Assembly: GCA_041486365.1 (NCBI GenBank)
Contig: JBGPLH010000011.1
Location: forward strand, 1 to 20,410
DNA: 20,410 nt
From: JBGPLH01 sp041486365 [NCBI: Thermodesulfobacteriota bacterium]
GTDB lineage: Bacteria; JAUYMQ01
Direction: 5' to 3'
The position numbers and the translations under genes are program-made. The notes below the pieces were generated by a model. The model had not been told where the DNA came from. It saw only the letters and a program-made list of their open reading frames with translations, and searched no databases. Below are positions 17,507 through 20,410 of the stretch, one piece after another; position 1 is the stretch's first letter, and every line of letters begins with the position of its first letter.

Positions 17507-19060
17507 TCACTCCCACTCGATCGTGCTGGGAGGCTTGCTCGAGATATCGTAGGCGACGCGGTTCACGCCGGGGACCTCGTTGATGATGCGGCTGGAGATC
17601 CGGCCGAGGAGATCGTAGGGGAGCCGGGCCCAGTCCGCCGTCATGCCGTCCTGGCTGGTGACGGCGCGCAGCACGATGACGTTCTCGTAAGTACGCGCGT
17701 CGCCCATGACGCCGACGCTCCGGATCGGCAGGAACACCGCGAAGGACTGCCAGAGCGCGTCGTACAGGCCCGCGGCGCGGATCTCCTGGTCGACGATCGC
17801 GTCGGCGCGGCGGAGCGTTTCGAGGCTGCTCCTTGTCACGGGCCCAACGATGCGCACCGCGAGGCCCGGGCCGGGGAATGGTTGGCGATTCACGATGGGG
17901 TCGGGCAGGCCCAGCTCGCGCCCGAGGGCGCGGACCTCGTCCTTGAATAGCTCCCGGAGCGGCTCGAGCAGCTCGAGCTTCATGTCCGCGGGCAGGCCGC
18001 CCACGTTGTGGTGGCTCTTGATCACGGCCGAGGGACCCTTCACGGAGACGCTCTCGATCACGTCCGGGTAGAGCGTCCCCTGCATCAGGAACCGGGCGTC
18101 CCCGATCTTGCGCGCCTCCGCCTCGAACACGCGAATGAACGTCTCACCGATGATCTTCCGCTTGCGCTCCGGGTCCTCCACCCCATCGAGCGCCGCGAGG
18201 AACCGCTCGCTCGCATCGACGACGCGCAGGTCGAGGTGGAACATCTCGCCGAAGACCTTGCGGACCTGGTCGGCCTCGCCCTGACGGAGGAGACCGTTGT
18301 CCACGAAGATGCAGGTGAGCCGGCCGGGGACCGCGCGGTCGACCAGCACCGCGGCCACGGCGGAATCGACGCCGCCCGAGAGGCCGCCTACCACGTGCGC
18401 CTGGCCGACGCGTGCCTTGATCTCGACGGTGGTCGTCTCCACGAAGCCGCGCATCGTCCAGGACTGCGCGCAGCCGCAGACACGGACGAGGAAGTTCTCG
18501 AGGATCCGCCTCCCCTCCTCCGTGTGCGCGACCTCCGGGTGGAACTGGATTCCGAAGCGGCGTCCCCCCGGGTCGACGAAGGCCGCGTGAGGGGAGTTCG
18601 CGCTCACGGCGATCGTGCGCCAGCCCGCGGGCGGCGCGTCGATCCGGTCGCCGTGGCTCATCCAGACGGTCGTGTCGCGGCCGCCCAGGCCGTCAAAGAG
18701 CCCGGCCTCCTCCTTCACGCTGAGCACGGCCCGGCCGAACTCGCGCTCCGCCGCCCTCGCGACGCGCCCGCCGAGCTGCTCCGTGATGAGCTGCATGCCG
18801 TAGCAGATGCCGAGAACGGGGATCCCGAGGTCGAGAATCCGCGGGTCACTCTTGGGGGCGTCAGGATCATAGACGCTCGAGGGGCCGCCGGAGAGGATGA
18901 TCCCCTTCGGCTGCAACTTCGCGATCGCTTCGAGCGAAAGGGAGAACGGGTGGATCTCGCAGTAGACGCGCGCCTCCCTCACCCGGCGCGCGATGAGTTG
19001 CGTGTACTGCGCGCCGAAATCGAGGATCAGGATCTTCTCGTCGTGGAGATGATCGCTCAC
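17507..19060 (-). CDS. guaA: GMP synthase (glutamine-hydrolysing)
   Basis: Final step of GMP synthesis: XMP, ATP and glutamine give GMP. The 517 residues compare with 525 in E. coli. The class I glutamine amidotransferase domain has [18 protein letters not shown] (11-28), the oxyanion strand SGGPSSVYD, the nucleophile Cys86 in GICYGMQ and the His174/Glu176 pair in FHPEV. The ATP-pyrophosphatase domain has the PP-loop [13 protein letters not shown] (225-237) and the dimerisation domain ends in [18 protein letters not shown], the near-invariant C-terminus. The start is GTG at 19060, with GAAGGA just upstream; the longer open frame upstream is not homologous. It lies in the guaB-guaA order on one strand, with a small ORF between them and the selenoprotein gene 34 nt after it. 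Confidence 0.98.
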   Translation of the reverse strand: MSDHLHDEKILILDFGAQYTQLIARRVREARVYCEIHPFSLSLEAIAKLQPKGIILSGGPSSVYDPDAPKSDPRILDLGIPVLGICYGMQLITEQLGGRVARAAEREFGRAVLSVKEEAGLFDGLGGRDTTVWMSHGDRIDAPPAGWRTIAVSANSPHAAFVDPGGRRFGIQFHPEVAHTEEGRRILENFLVRVCGCAQSWTMRGFVETTTVEIKARVGQAHVVGGLSGGVDSAVAAVLVDRAVPGRLTCIFVDNGLLRQGEADQVRKVFGEMFHLDLRVVDASERFLAALDGVEDPERKRKIIGETFIRVFEAEARKIGDARFLMQGTLYPDVIESVSVKGPSAVIKSHHNVGGLPADMKLELLEPLRELFKDEVRALGRELGLPDPIVNRQPFPGPGLAVRIVGPVTRSSLETLRRADAIVDQEIRAAGLYDALWQSFAVFLPIRSVGVMGDARTYENVIVLRAVTSQDGMTADWARLPYDLLGRISSRIINEVPGVNRVAYDISSKPPSTIEWE

Positions 19061-19079
19061 GGGGTCCTTCGGGTGGAGG

Positions 19080-19304
19080 TCACGGCACCAGCGCCCAGCC
19101 CAGGAACTGGGCGACGCGGACGGGCCACACATGCGGCTTCGCCTCGAGCTGGAGGCCCTCCTGCGTGGGCTTGGGTCCCCGGTAGGGCCGGGCGACGTGA
19201 GGCGGGCCCGAGGACGGGGAAATCCGGAACGCCTCCGCGGCGGGCGCGGAGAGCGCAACGATCAGGATCGCGGTCGGAAGGGCGCGCAAGGTCGGGGCCT
19301 CCAT
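19080..19304 (-). CDS. Small predicted secreted protein between guaB and guaA
   Basis: A 74-residue ORF beginning [25 protein letters not shown], which reads as a signal peptide with a cleavage after AEA (about residue 25). The rest, [18 protein letters not shown] and a short mixed tail ending [12 protein letters not shown], has no family I recognise. The stop lies 19 nt before the guaA GTG. The ATG at 19304 lies at the edge of REP-like copy C, so there is no clear Shine-Dalgarno. It may be a real small exported protein or an unexpressed frame; the signal peptide is the main support. Confidence 0.45.
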   Translation of the reverse strand: MEAPTLRALPTAILIVALSAPAAEAFRISPSSGPPHVARPYRGPKPTQEGLQLEAKPHVWPVRVAQFLGWALVP

Positions 19305-19339
19305 GTGGGCTCGGCAGGAGCCTCGCCCGCCCAGGGCGC
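19305..19339 (-). repeat. REP-like element, copy C
   Basis: On the minus strand it reads GCGCC, then GGGCGGGCGAGGCTCCTGCC, sharing GGG(A/C)GGGCGA and the following GC-rich hairpin arm with copies A and B near 10.8 kb. GGCTC-ggcag-GAGCC on the plus strand forms a hairpin. It fills the gap between guaB and the small ORF. Confidence 0.65.
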
Positions 19340-19360
19340 GGCGGACCGGCGCCCGCGCCA

Positions 19361-20410
<1,050 letters not shown>

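Overview
The window is about 20.4 kb of GC-rich bacterial chromosome (roughly two-thirds GC by eye). It has long single-domain housekeeping genes, short intergenic gaps and nearly all genes on the minus strand. No lineage marker such as rRNA is present. The high GC, the mix of GTG/TTG/ATG starts, a DUF5996 protein, a GrdB/PrdB-like selenoprotein gene and dispersed REP-like repeats suggest an environmental (soil or sediment) bacterium; phylum assignment would be a guess. TGA is used as an ordinary stop by most genes here, so the single in-frame TGA discussed below is not explained by an altered genetic code.

Layout, left to right. (1) 1-3519 (-): almost all of DNA polymerase III alpha (dnaE), C-terminus beyond the left edge. 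(2) 3593-4519 (-): an unknown three-helix membrane protein and an orphan HicB-like antitoxin, AT-richer than the surroundings. (3) 4606-5832 (-): a TetA-like MFS drug transporter. (4) 5884-7367 (-): a markedly AT-richer island with a solitary OLD-family ATPase/TOPRIM nuclease, preceded by a 32-codon ORF that overlaps its start by ATGA. (5) 7681-9693 (-): a DUF5996 protein and an extended SDR. (6) 9788-10216 (+): a periplasmic cytochrome c, convergent with an HxlR-type regulator at 10297-10644 (-). (7) 10645-11041: a 397-nt gene-free gap with an inverted pair of REP-like elements. (8) 11042-15778 (-): amidohydrolase-2-like protein, glutathione S-transferase, acyl-CoA dehydrogenase and HTTM-like membrane protein, probably one transcription unit. 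(9) 16025-16564 (+): a stand-alone secreted protein with its own promoter and strong terminator. (10) 16723-20410 (-): guaB, a small predicted secreted ORF, guaA, and a selenoprotein gene. guaB and guaA together convert IMP to GMP.

The most notable item is at 16723-17472. What looks like two adjacent ORFs is one 249-codon gene of the glycine/sarcosine/betaine reductase selenoprotein B (GrdB/PrdB-like) family, interrupted by an in-frame TGA that forms a Sec-x-x-Cys redox motif. A perfect 7-bp hairpin with a G-containing loop lies just downstream at the distance expected of a bacterial SECIS element. Standard gene calling would split or truncate this gene. Other points worth attention are the OLD nuclease island, the inverted REP-like repeat pair with a third copy in the gua operon, an amidohydrolase-fold protein that has lost most metal ligands, and a DnaE whose PHP-domain metal ligands look intact.
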